Part shown: piece by piece, positions 6,442 through 12,694 of the stretch | Layout of the letters: every line of letters begins with the position of its first letter | Position numbering within the stretch: position 1 is the first letter of the stretch | Program-made: the position numbers and the translations under genes | DNA from: an uncultured bacterium | Lineage (GTDB): Bacteria; Pseudomonadota; Gammaproteobacteria; Burkholderiales; Burkholderiaceae_E | Assembly: GCA_903864485.1 (NCBI GenBank) | Contig: CAIPGD010000198.1 | Span: forward strand, 1 to 13,230 | DNA: 13,230 nt | Direction: 5' to 3' | The notes under the pieces: generated by a model | The model's input: only the letters and a program-made list of their open reading frames with translations | Database searches by the model: none | What the model was told of the DNA's origin: nothing

Positions 6442-7092
6442 CTAAAGAAGTAATTGCCGGACGTCATGCGCCAGAGCCTCCGGGCCCTGGCCACCGCGCA
6501 CATAAAGCCGCACCCGACCCTCTGGGTCAAATATAAAACTGGCCGCCGTGTGATCGAAGGTTTCGTTGCCGGGTAACTTCCCTTCGACCCGCTCAAAGAA
6601 AATCTTGAAGTCTTTCGCCGCCTTTCGGGTCGATGTGTCATCCCCCCGCAGGGCGACAAAGCTTGGATTGAAGGCCTTGACGTAGGGCTCCAGCACTTCG
6701 GGCGTATCCCGCGCCGGATCAAGCGTGACGAACACCACTTGAAACCGATCGGCCTGCGGCCCCAGTAGCCGAGCCACCTCCGCAGCATCCTGCAAGGTCG
6801 TCGGACAGATATCGGGACAGCGGGTATAACCAAAAAAGACCAGAACCGCTTTCCCACGCCAGTCGGTCAGACTGCGCGTACGCCCTTGCGGATCAGCCAG
6901 ACCCGTCAGCGCCTGAGCGTAGGGTGCCCCGGTAATATCGACATGACGAAATGTGGGTGTGGTGGGTGTGGTGGGTGTGGTGGATTTGCTGCAGCCCGAA
7001 AGGCCCAAAACCAGGGCGCACAGAACCATCGATGCGGCAGCGGCCCTCTTTGTGGTCCCTACTGCCTGCAAGCACCAACGAACGGTGATCAA
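6442..7092 (-). CDS. sco: SCO1/SenC family copper chaperone lipoprotein
   Basis: SCO proteins deliver copper to, or reduce, the CuA site of cytochrome c oxidase subunit II at the outer face of the inner membrane. Using the TTG at 7092, the protein is 216 residues. It has a lipoprotein signal with lipobox LSGC (lipidated Cys near 34), a threonine/proline linker, then a thioredoxin-like domain with RCPDIC carrying the copper cysteines at about 92 and 96 (CXXXC) and the ligand His at about 181 (FDHTAASFIFDPEGR). I chose this TTG because it overlaps the ctaB stop as TTGA. A later TTG at 7071 gives a more compact 26-residue signal peptide and is a good alternative; an upstream ATG at 7155 would overlap ctaB by 67 bases. 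It is the last gene of the oxidase group. Confidence 0.92.
   Translation of the reverse strand: MITVRWCLQAVGTTKRAAAASMVLCALVLGLSGCSKSTTPTTPTTPTFRHVDITGAPYAQALTGLADPQGRTRSLTDWRGKAVLVFFGYTRCPDICPTTLQDAAEVARLLGPQADRFQVVFVTLDPARDTPEVLEPYVKAFNPSFVALRGDDTSTRKAAKDFKIFFERVEGKLPGNETFDHTAASFIFDPEGRVRLYVRGGQGPEALAHDVRQLLL
6955..6981. repeat. 9-bp tandem repeat in the SCO linker
   Basis: GGGTGTGGT is repeated three times exactly on the plus strand. On the coding strand it gives Thr-Thr-Pro units just after the lipidated cysteine, forming a flexible tether between membrane anchor and copper domain. The nine-base period keeps the frame. Confidence 0.9.
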
Positions 7093-8036
7093 CCAGAACC
7101 CGCCGCGAGGCCGAACCAATCGCTCAATTGCGTCATCAGCCACGCATCCACCCAATGGTCGACGAGCAGTGCTGCGAACAACAAGCCAAGATATTCGATT
7201 GAGTACTTGAAGGTTCGCTTGGCAAGCGCGTCCGAATAGTCAACCCAAAGCCGCCAAGCGTAGAAGATAAAGATTCCGCCGAGAATCAGTTGGGCGACCA
7301 GATAAAAAAGGCCACTCATCTGGATCAGATACGGCAACGTGGTCGTGGCGAGCAACAGAACCGAGTAAAGCAGGATCTGCAGGCGGGTAAACCTCGAGCC
7401 ATGGGTGACTGGCAACATGGGCAAGCCGCTATGCCGATAGTCTTCAACCCGATACAGGGCGAGCGCCCAAAAATGCGGGGGCGTCCAGACAAAGATGATC
7501 AGGCAAAGCAACCAGGCCTGCGCCGGCACATCGTTGGCTACCGCAGCCCAACCGAGCACCGGCGGCATGGCACCTGAGGCGCCGCCGATCACGATGTTCT
7601 GTGGCGTGGCGGGCTTGAGCAACACGGTATAAATCACGGCATAACCGACAAAGGTCGCCAGCGTCAGCCACATCGTCAGCGCATTGACGAACGCAAGCAG
7701 GAGGCTTGCGCCAACCCCACCCAGAACTCCCGCGAAAATCAGCGACTGCGCCACGCCAACCGTTCCGCGCGGCAGGGGCCTGGCGCGGGTGCGAGCCATC
7801 TTGGCATCGATGCTGCGCTCGACCAGACAGTTAAAAACGAAACCGGCACCAGCGAGGAGTGAAATTCCAGCGGTACCCGCCAACAGGATCCGCGCCGGCA
7901 CCATGGCATCGGTGGCCAGCAACATGCCAATCACTGCGCAAAACGCAGCCAGCATCACCACACGCGGCTTGGTGAGTTCGAGATACTGGAGGGCGGTATG
8001 CCGCCAACCCTGGGACAGCGAAACGGCCTGGTTCAT
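7089..8036 (-). CDS. ctaB: Protoheme IX farnesyltransferase (heme O synthase)
   Basis: CtaB/CyoE attaches a farnesyl group to heme B, giving heme O, the precursor of heme A. The 315-residue protein is an integral membrane UbiA-type prenyltransferase with about nine hydrophobic segments. The first aspartate-rich region reads NCLVERSIDAKMARTRARPL from residue 69; N69 and D77 fit the N-x3-D-x3-D pattern, while the middle Asp is Glu73, which I believe is common in betaproteobacterial CtaB. WTPPHFWALALYRVEDYRHSGLPMLPV carries the second conserved block. Its ATG overlaps the ctaA stop as ATGA, and its stop overlaps the probable sco start, so the three genes are probably translationally coupled. Heme O made here is the substrate of the upstream-encoded CtaA. 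Confidence 0.96.
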   Translation of the reverse strand: MNQAVSLSQGWRHTALQYLELTKPRVVMLAAFCAVIGMLLATDAMVPARILLAGTAGISLLAGAGFVFNCLVERSIDAKMARTRARPLPRGTVGVAQSLIFAGVLGGVGASLLLAFVNALTMWLTLATFVGYAVIYTVLLKPATPQNIVIGGASGAMPPVLGWAAVANDVPAQAWLLCLIIFVWTPPHFWALALYRVEDYRHSGLPMLPVTHGSRFTRLQILLYSVLLLATTTLPYLIQMSGLFYLVAQLILGGIFIFYAWRLWVDYSDALAKRTFKYSIEYLGLLFAALLVDHWVDAWLMTQLSDWFGLAAGSG

Positions 8037-9052
8037 TGGATCCGCGTAGCGAGATATGCCCGAAAGTTTAGCACCACGATCCCGACGAGAAGCAGCGCCG
8101 CACCCGCGTTGTGTGCGACGGCGACGGGGAGGGGCAAACTAAACCACACATTCGAGAGTCCCAGTACCACCTGCAGACCCAACCCCCCTGCGAGGCCAAG
8201 GCCCAGACGCGGCGCCCCGACCCGAGCAGTGGCCAAAGCCAGCGCGGCGATCCAGAGGGTGATCACCCCAGCGCCCAGTCGATGGACCCAGTGAATCGCC
8301 GTTAAGGCCTGGAGCGATAAGCCCTCGCCGGTCGCCGTTTTGCCGAGCTCGCGGGCGATGTGAAAACCTTCGGACATCTTCATGGTCGGCCACAAACTGC
8401 CCTGGCAGGTCGGCAGGTCGGTACAGGCAAGCGCCGCGTAATTGGTGCTAACCCATCCCCCAAGAACAATCTGGACCGCCAGCAACACCAACCCGATCCG
8501 GGCATAGGGCAAGAGACGCGCCAGAGGCTCGGGATCAACCGGACTGAGCCAGGAGCCCGTTCGGCCGGCCATCGCACCCCCAAATTGGCGCAGCGCAAGC
8601 CAGGTCAGAAGCGCTAGCACGGTCATGCCGCCAATTAAATGTCCAGTCACGATGGCGGGTTTGAGTAACAAGGTGACGGTCCATTTACCGAACATTCCCT
8701 GCAGAATCACGACGCCGACAATCACCAGAGCCAGCGTAGGGCTTTGCTTGAGCGACTCGCGCCGGGCGACCGCCCATGCCGCGATGATGAGAATTAAAAA
8801 ACCCAACCCGGAGGCCACATAGCGATGCGCCATTTCGCGCCAGGCCTTGCCCAACGAAACCGGCCCGTGTTCGCCCCCCTGCACATCGACCGCCCGACTG
8901 ATTGCGTCGATGGCATCGGTCGGCGTGAGCTTGCCATAGCACCCCGGCCAGTCTGGGCAACCCAATCCGGCATCCGTCAGGCGGACCCAGGCGCCAAACG
9001 GGATCAGACAGAGCGTCACCACGACGGCAAGCAAAATCAACTTCCGATACAT
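8033..9052 (-). CDS. ctaA: Heme A synthase (CtaA/COX15)
   Basis: CtaA oxidises the C8 methyl of heme O to a formyl group, making heme A for the aa3 oxidase. The 339-residue protein shows eight predicted membrane helices in two similar halves. Conserved heme-ligand histidines are visible at H76 (MAHRYVASGLG), H138 (TGHLIGGMT), H254 (IHWVHRLGAG) and H314 (AVAHNAGAALL). Cysteine pairs occur in the loops after helix 1 and in the second half: C32/C38 (GCPDWPGC) and C210/C216 (CTDLPTC). The N-terminus GAWVRLTDAGLGCPDWPGC is diagnostic. It sits directly upstream of ctaB with a four-base overlap. The ATG has only a weak GGA ahead. No defect is visible. Confidence 0.96.
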   Translation of the reverse strand: MYRKLILLAVVVTLCLIPFGAWVRLTDAGLGCPDWPGCYGKLTPTDAIDAISRAVDVQGGEHGPVSLGKAWREMAHRYVASGLGFLILIIAAWAVARRESLKQSPTLALVIVGVVILQGMFGKWTVTLLLKPAIVTGHLIGGMTVLALLTWLALRQFGGAMAGRTGSWLSPVDPEPLARLLPYARIGLVLLAVQIVLGGWVSTNYAALACTDLPTCQGSLWPTMKMSEGFHIARELGKTATGEGLSLQALTAIHWVHRLGAGVITLWIAALALATARVGAPRLGLGLAGGLGLQVVLGLSNVWFSLPLPVAVAHNAGAALLLVGIVVLNFRAYLATRIQ

Positions 9053-9081
9053 CTTTTAAATCCAGTTAAGTGCATCGTCGT

Positions 9082-9654
9082 TCATCCCACCCGACTGGCC
9101 CGCAAAAGTCGGGCGATGTCTTTCTTCATCCGATTCGGATCGACGTCCACCGGAAACCGCATCATCACGTGACCCAGTGGATCAACCACGAAAATGTGGC
9201 CTGGCTCTAACGCATCGGTCAATTGAAGATCCACATCAACCGTTTGCGGACGTACCACCTGTAACCCCCTATGCTGGCCGATCAGGGCGGGGTCGGGCAC
9301 ATGATCGTTCGTTAGCAACCAGACCCGTTCGATCCGGTCCTGATCTTTACCGGTCGTCAGCCTGACCTGCCGCATCACATAGAGCCGCTGGACACAATCG
9401 GCGTCGCACTCCCCCGGCGCAGTGGTTAGCAAAATCCAGCGGCCGCGCCACTGGGTCCATTCGGCGGGTGTCCCCTCCAGTGATTTCAATAGAAGCGCGG
9501 GTAACTCGCGTTGTGGCTCGATGAGCTCTCCATAATTGGTACGCCCATCCGGGCGGACCCAAAAATAGAGCGCGTACGAGGCGATAACAGGGGCCGCGCA
9601 GACCGCGAGGACCAGCCACATCATCCACTGAGATTTAGAACGCTCAGCAGTCAT
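9082..9654 (-). CDS. Membrane-anchored CXXXC protein of the oxidase cluster, SCO-like but diverged
   Basis: I do not recognise a named family with confidence. The 190-residue protein has one N-terminal membrane helix (about 10-31) and an extracytoplasmic domain. That domain has a thioredoxin-like outline: WRGRWILLTTAPGECDADC with C83 and C87 as a CXXXC pair, then a strand reading IERVWLLTND, and HIFVVDPLGHVMMRFP near 153-168, which parallels the SCO segment FIFDPEG. The SCO ligand His eight residues before that Asp is not at the equivalent place; H153 lies five before it. The position between SURF1 and CtaA, with an ATGA overlap at SURF1, argues for a role in oxidase assembly or in redox handling of a copper site. 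Function is inference only; it is a conserved neighbour in betaproteobacterial cox clusters as far as I recall. Confidence 0.85.
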   Translation of the reverse strand: MTAERSKSQWMMWLVLAVCAAPVIASYALYFWVRPDGRTNYGELIEPQRELPALLLKSLEGTPAEWTQWRGRWILLTTAPGECDADCVQRLYVMRQVRLTTGKDQDRIERVWLLTNDHVPDPALIGQHRGLQVVRPQTVDVDLQLTDALEPGHIFVVDPLGHVMMRFPVDVDPNRMKKDIARLLRASRVG

Positions 9655-10415
9655 TGGGACGTGCCCTCCCCGCGGCGCTTGGCGCGCCGCGATTTAAAGG
9701 TCGACCAAAGCCACAGAAGCGCAGCGGCAAGCGAGAGACCGTACCACTGCGTGGCATAACCCTCATGTTTGACCACATCATCGCCGGGCTTAGGCCAGGC
9801 CCGTACCAAGCCATCCTCTAGGGCAGAAGTTTGGCGGACGATGACCGGCTGCAGATTCAGACCCGACCACTTTGCGTAATGATCCACATCGACATTGACC
9901 CAGAGCCGCTGATTAGGGTCAGGCGTTTGTTCGGCAGAGAAAAAGCGTGGGAGTTCCAAACCTCGACCGATTTCTCGCTGGGCCAAGCCTTCAATCTGCA
10001 CGCTATCGGCAAGCCCACGCAACACCGGCAACTGGCTTCGATTGGAGGGATCACTGGCAACCCAACCGCGAAGCACGAGGATCGCAGCCCCCCCAGGGGC
10101 CAATTCGACCGGGGTGACGACATGCATCCCGGCGACCCCCTGGTGGGAGCGGTTATCAATAAAAATAGAGCGATCCATCAGCATATGTCCGGTGACCGTG
10201 ACCCGCCGGCCCTCCAGATCTGCCAGCGGCAAAATCGCAGCCGGCACTGCCATTGGGGCGGATGCGCCCGCGGCATCACGCACCTGCTGCGCAGCGCGCT
10301 TTTCGGCTGCACGGCGCACTTGCCAGTCGCCGAGCGAGAGCCCGGCAACGACCACAGCCAGCGTTGCCGAGGCGCCGACCCACTGACGCCATTGCGCCTG
10401 TGACGCAGTGCTCAC
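9651..10415 (-). CDS. SURF1 family cytochrome oxidase assembly protein
   Basis: SURF1 proteins assist insertion of heme A into subunit I. This 254-residue protein has the family layout: a membrane helix near 12-29 ending in GDWQVRRAAEKR, a large periplasmic domain, and a second helix near 225-240 (WYGLSLAAALLWLW) followed by a basic tail. Conserved points are VTVTGHM, the IDNRSHQGVAGMHVVTPVEL stretch, LVLRGWVA and HEGYATQWYGLS. Translation starts at GTG (10413-10415), supported by a GAGG about eight bases ahead; no ATG is available nearby. Its end overlaps the downstream CXXXC protein by four bases as ATGA. It is separated from ctaE by an opposite-strand small gene. Confidence 0.94.
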   Translation of the reverse strand: MSTASQAQWRQWVGASATLAVVVAGLSLGDWQVRRAAEKRAAQQVRDAAGASAPMAVPAAILPLADLEGRRVTVTGHMLMDRSIFIDNRSHQGVAGMHVVTPVELAPGGAAILVLRGWVASDPSNRSQLPVLRGLADSVQIEGLAQREIGRGLELPRFFSAEQTPDPNQRLWVNVDVDHYAKWSGLNLQPVIVRQTSALEDGLVRAWPKPGDDVVKHEGYATQWYGLSLAAALLWLWSTFKSRRAKRRGEGTSQ

Positions 10416-10487
10416 CCGACCTCAACCCCAGATAGAATCGTCGATCGGGCGCGCATCCGCGCAGCCGCTCTGTTGCTGGAGTGCATT

Positions 10488-10694
10488 TTGAAGTGGGTCC
10501 TCGTCATCGCATTCCTGCTCATCATCGGCAGCCTTGCTTCCGCCATGGTGTTTCTAATTCGCGATCGGGGCCAAACCCGCAATGTGGTGCGCGCACTTGC
10601 CCTTAGGATTGGTCTATCAGTCCTGCTGTTCTTGACACTTCTTTTTTCACACTGGATGGGCTGGATCCAGAGCACGGGCGTCCCAATCCAGTAG
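10488..10694 (+). CDS. DUF2909 twin-transmembrane protein
   Basis: A 68-residue inner-membrane protein with two hydrophobic helices (about 3-24 and 40-60) joined by the conserved basic loop FLIRDRGQTRNVVRALALRIG, and ending HWMGWIQSTGVP. This matches the DUF2909 twin-membrane family, whose function I do not know. I chose the TTG at 10488 because GGAG lies six bases upstream and the protein then begins MKW before the first helix, as relatives do. A TTG at 10473 would add five residues with no ribosome site. It is the only plus-strand gene in the oxidase cluster, convergent with ctaE and divergent from SURF1, so it needs its own promoter between 10416 and 10487, which I could not identify. Confidence 0.85.
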   Translation: MKWVLVIAFLLIIGSLASAMVFLIRDRGQTRNVVRALALRIGLSVLLFLTLLFSHWMGWIQSTGVPIQ

Positions 10695-10706
10695 CCCTCA
10701 GGGGCT
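10693..10706 (+). terminator. Weak hairpin at the end of the DUF2909 gene
   Basis: AGCCC and GGGCT arms of five bases enclose the loop TCAG and overlap the stop codon. Only two Ts follow, so this is at best a weak intrinsic terminator. Confidence 0.2.
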
Positions 10707-10764
10707 TGTCTGCTCAGGGTACCCACGGCCTCGCCCAATAGCGCCACGCCGTGAGTCGCGATCA

Positions 10765-10780
10765 GGGGCTCGAAAGCCCC
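10765..10780. terminator. Hairpin between convergent DUF2909 and ctaE genes
   Basis: A six-base stem (GGGGCT and AGCCCC) closes the tetraloop CGAA, 14 bases before the ctaE stop on the plus strand. It could serve both converging transcripts, but neither strand has a T-run after the stem. The GGGGCT arm also occurs near 10701, allowing an alternative pairing. Confidence 0.3.
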
Positions 10781-10793
10781 CGAGTCGAAACGC

Positions 10794-11663
10794 TTATAGC
10801 CAATAAACGATCAGGTACAGGCCGAGCCAGACGACGTCAACAAAGTGCCAATACCACGCTGCCGCCTCAAAGGCGAAGTGATGCTCAGCAGTGAAATGCC
10901 CGGCCATCAAGCGGAACCATACGACCGCCAACATGATGGCGCCGACACAGACGTGAAAGCCGTGAAAGCCCGTGAGCATGAAAAACGTTGAACCGTAAAT
11001 ACCGGAGGTCAGTTTGAGGTTCAGCTCGGCGTAGGCGTGGGAGTACTCGTAGGCCTGGAAGCCAACGAACACAGCGCCCAGAATGACTGTCGCCGCGAGC
11101 CACAGCTTCACCAAACCACGATTGCCTTCCTTGAGTGCATGGTGGGCAATGGTCAGAGTGACACCCGAGGTCAGCAGCAAAGCGGTGTTAATCGTGGGGA
11201 TTGGCCAGGGACCCATCGTCTGGAACGATTCGATCGTGCCAGCAGGCCCACTGTTCGGCCAGTTACCCGCGAAGTCGGGCCACAAGACGGCCCGATGATC
11301 GAGGTCACTCAGCCAAGGCAAAGTGATTGCGCGGGCATAGAAGAGCGCACCAAAAAACCCGGCGAAAAACATCACCTCGGAAAAAATAAACCAGCCCATC
11401 GACCAACGGAACGAGATGTCGACGTTCTTGCCGTATTGCCCAGTCTCGGACTCGATGGAAACCTGGTGGAACCAGCCGTACATCATGTAAATCAACACGG
11501 CAAATCCGGTACTCAGGACGTAAGGCCCATACGCCGTGCCGTTAACCGTGCCGGCGGCACCATAACCAAACAACACCATCGCGACGGATCCTACGAGCGG
11601 CCACTTGGACGGCTGCGGGACAAAATAATGATGTGAATCTGCGGCGTGTGCGCTTGCGCTCAT
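10794..11663 (-). CDS. ctaE: Cytochrome c oxidase subunit III
   Basis: Subunit III stabilises the aa3 oxidase core and supports its proton uptake; it is an integral membrane protein without metal. The 289 residues show seven hydrophobic helices, beginning HYFVPQPSKWPLVGSVAMVLFG and including WFIFSEVMFFAGFFGALFYAR, TIAHHALKEGNR, LTGFHGFHVCVGAIML and the closing WHFVDVVWLGLYLIVYWL, all typical of the family. I start it at the ATG at 11663, which has GGGGA seven bases upstream. An in-frame start at 11693 would add ten residues with no better ribosome site. It lies 48 bases after the DUF2970 gene. Subunits I and III flank ctaG here, as in many proteobacterial cta operons. Confidence 0.97.
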   Translation of the reverse strand: MSASAHAADSHHYFVPQPSKWPLVGSVAMVLFGYGAAGTVNGTAYGPYVLSTGFAVLIYMMYGWFHQVSIESETGQYGKNVDISFRWSMGWFIFSEVMFFAGFFGALFYARAITLPWLSDLDHRAVLWPDFAGNWPNSGPAGTIESFQTMGPWPIPTINTALLLTSGVTLTIAHHALKEGNRGLVKLWLAATVILGAVFVGFQAYEYSHAYAELNLKLTSGIYGSTFFMLTGFHGFHVCVGAIMLAVVWFRLMAGHFTAEHHFAFEAAAWYWHFVDVVWLGLYLIVYWL

Positions 11664-11711
11664 GATGTGTTCCCCAAGACTGGCGGGATTCAATAAAAAA
11701 TGAATAAAGGA

Positions 11712-11954
11712 TCAGCCCGCTATGGTACGCACGATAGCGACCAATGTGAGCACAAAAATAGCGGCCATCCCAATACCAACACCAATGACCCCCAGGGGGT
11801 GCAGGTGAACCGCATCGCGGTCATGATCTGCGCGGCGACGAATCCCGATAAACGACCACGCCACTACCCGCACAGTCTCAATCACGGATGCGCGACGCTG
11901 AGGCTCCACGATGGCCGCGGGCGGTTCAACTGGCTGAGATTGAAGGGGCACCAT
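11712..11954 (-). CDS. DUF2970 small membrane protein
   Basis: An 80-residue protein with a proline-rich cytoplasm-like N-terminus (1-20), the conserved block VRVVAWSFIGIRRRADHDRD (about 28-47), then LHPLGVIGVG leading into one membrane helix (about 55-77) and a short basic end. The block matches DUF2970 as I remember it, a family usually found between ctaG and the subunit III gene; no biochemical role is known to me. The ATG at 11954 is 16 bases after the ctaG stop and has no clear Shine-Dalgarno, so reinitiation after ctaG is likely. A longer in-frame reading to 12170 is only the antiparallel frame of ctaG and was rejected. Confidence 0.87.
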   Translation of the reverse strand: MVPLQSQPVEPPAAIVEPQRRASVIETVRVVAWSFIGIRRRADHDRDAVHLHPLGVIGVGIGMAAIFVLTLVAIVRTIAG

Positions 11955-11970
11955 GGAACGCGTGTCGGGT

Positions 11971-12537
11971 CTAGATCGGGGCGGCCGGTACAGGTTGTCC
12001 GACCTCAAAAAAGGTGTAGGACAACGTAATCGTTCCGACCTCGGCCGGCATCTTTGGGTCGAGCACGAAAACGACCGGAAACAGCCTGCGCTCGTTCGGG
12101 CCAAGGCTTTGTTGTTTAAAACAGAAGCACTCGAGTTTGCGCAACCACTGAGCGGCCGCTTGGGGCGCATAGCTCGGGATCGCCTGGCCCTGCACCTCGC
12201 GGTCGAGGGTGTTCAATAATTCGTATTCGACCGTAACGAGTTCGCCCGGGTGAGCATTGACCGAGCCAGTGCGCGGGCGCAACTGCCAGGGACCGCGTGC
12301 ATTCGCGTCGAACTCTACGCTGATAACCCGAGTCATATCGACCTGCGTATTGTCAGCAAAACGCTTGGCGTCCTGATCAACCTGGGTTAGAGAATTGATG
12401 CCCGTGACTTCACAGATCGTTCGGTAGATCGGGATCATCGCGAACCCGAATCCGAACATTGTGCAAGCGATCACAGCCAGCTTGCCGAGCATTCGGGCAT
12501 TGAGCGCGACAAGAGCAGGTTGAAACATGGGGTTCAC
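11971..12537 (-). CDS. ctaG: Cytochrome c oxidase assembly protein CtaG/COX11
   Basis: CtaG/COX11 delivers copper to CuB in subunit I. The 188-residue protein has one N-terminal membrane helix (about 18-37) followed by a periplasmic immunoglobulin-like domain. Copper ligands are the CFCF motif (C137 and C139 in LECFCFKQQ), and the conserved membrane-proximal Cys is at 42 (YRTICEVTG). IPSYAPQAA, the FPVVFVLDP stretch and LSYTFFEVG near the end are family signatures. Translation probably starts at the GTG at 12537 or the in-frame ATG at 12528, three codons later; neither has a good ribosome site, because the AAGG is too far upstream. Just before it lies a 10-bp tandem repeat. It is within the oxidase transcript between the small assembly protein and DUF2970. 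Confidence 0.95.
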   Translation of the reverse strand: MNPMFQPALVALNARMLGKLAVIACTMFGFGFAMIPIYRTICEVTGINSLTQVDQDAKRFADNTQVDMTRVISVEFDANARGPWQLRPRTGSVNAHPGELVTVEYELLNTLDREVQGQAIPSYAPQAAAQWLRKLECFCFKQQSLGPNERRLFPVVFVLDPKMPAEVGTITLSYTFFEVGQPVPAAPI

Positions 12538-12552
12538 AGGTAACCAACCGCC

Positions 12553-12592
12553 TTAACCAAACTTAGCCAAACTTAACTAGCCTTAACCAAAC
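12553..12592. repeat. 10-bp tandem repeat spanning the end of the small oxidase gene
   Basis: Four contiguous decamers on the plus strand: TTAACCAAAC (12553), TTAGCCAAAC (12563), TTAACTAGCC (12573) and TTAACCAAAC (12583). The last copy contains the final codons and the TAA stop of the 33-residue gene. The other three fill most of the space to ctaG. Confidence 0.85.
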
Positions 12593-12684
12593 AGCCAACG
12601 ATTGACGATAACCCCAGCAAAGAAGACGAGCGCGGCCGAAAGGAGGATGGCCGCCGTGCGGAGATTTCTCGGGGTCGGGCTCAT
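12583..12684 (-). CDS. Cytochrome oxidase small assembly protein, 33 residues
   Basis: A very short open frame that encodes MSPTPRNLRTAAILL, then a single hydrophobic helix (about 10-28) ending NRWLFG. It begins ten bases after the subunit I stop and ends before ctaG. A basic N-terminus, one membrane helix and this exact position fit the small assembly proteins annotated in betaproteobacterial oxidase operons, which begin with a similar RRNLRTA pattern. I chose the ATG at 12684 because the longer in-frame start at 12771 would run antiparallel-free through subunit I in another frame and add unrelated arginine-rich sequence. The ribosome site is weak (GAG three bases away), consistent with coupling to subunit I. 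Confidence 0.78.
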   Translation of the reverse strand: MSPTPRNLRTAAILLSAALVFFAGVIVNRWLFG

Positions 12685-12694
12685 CGTCTCGAGA

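Noticed and set aside
6953..6984. Possible G-quadruplex from the GGG-rich repeat in sco
   Set aside because: Only three GGG runs are present with a fourth of GG, loops are six bases long, and the pattern is fully explained by the Thr-Thr-Pro coding repeat.
11037..11636. Plus-strand open frame of 199 codons opposite ctaE
   Set aside because: Fully antisense to subunit III; the protein is hydrophilic and without family resemblance.
12553..12592. CRISPR-like short repeats
   Set aside because: The units are contiguous 10-bp copies without spacers, and no cas gene is nearby.
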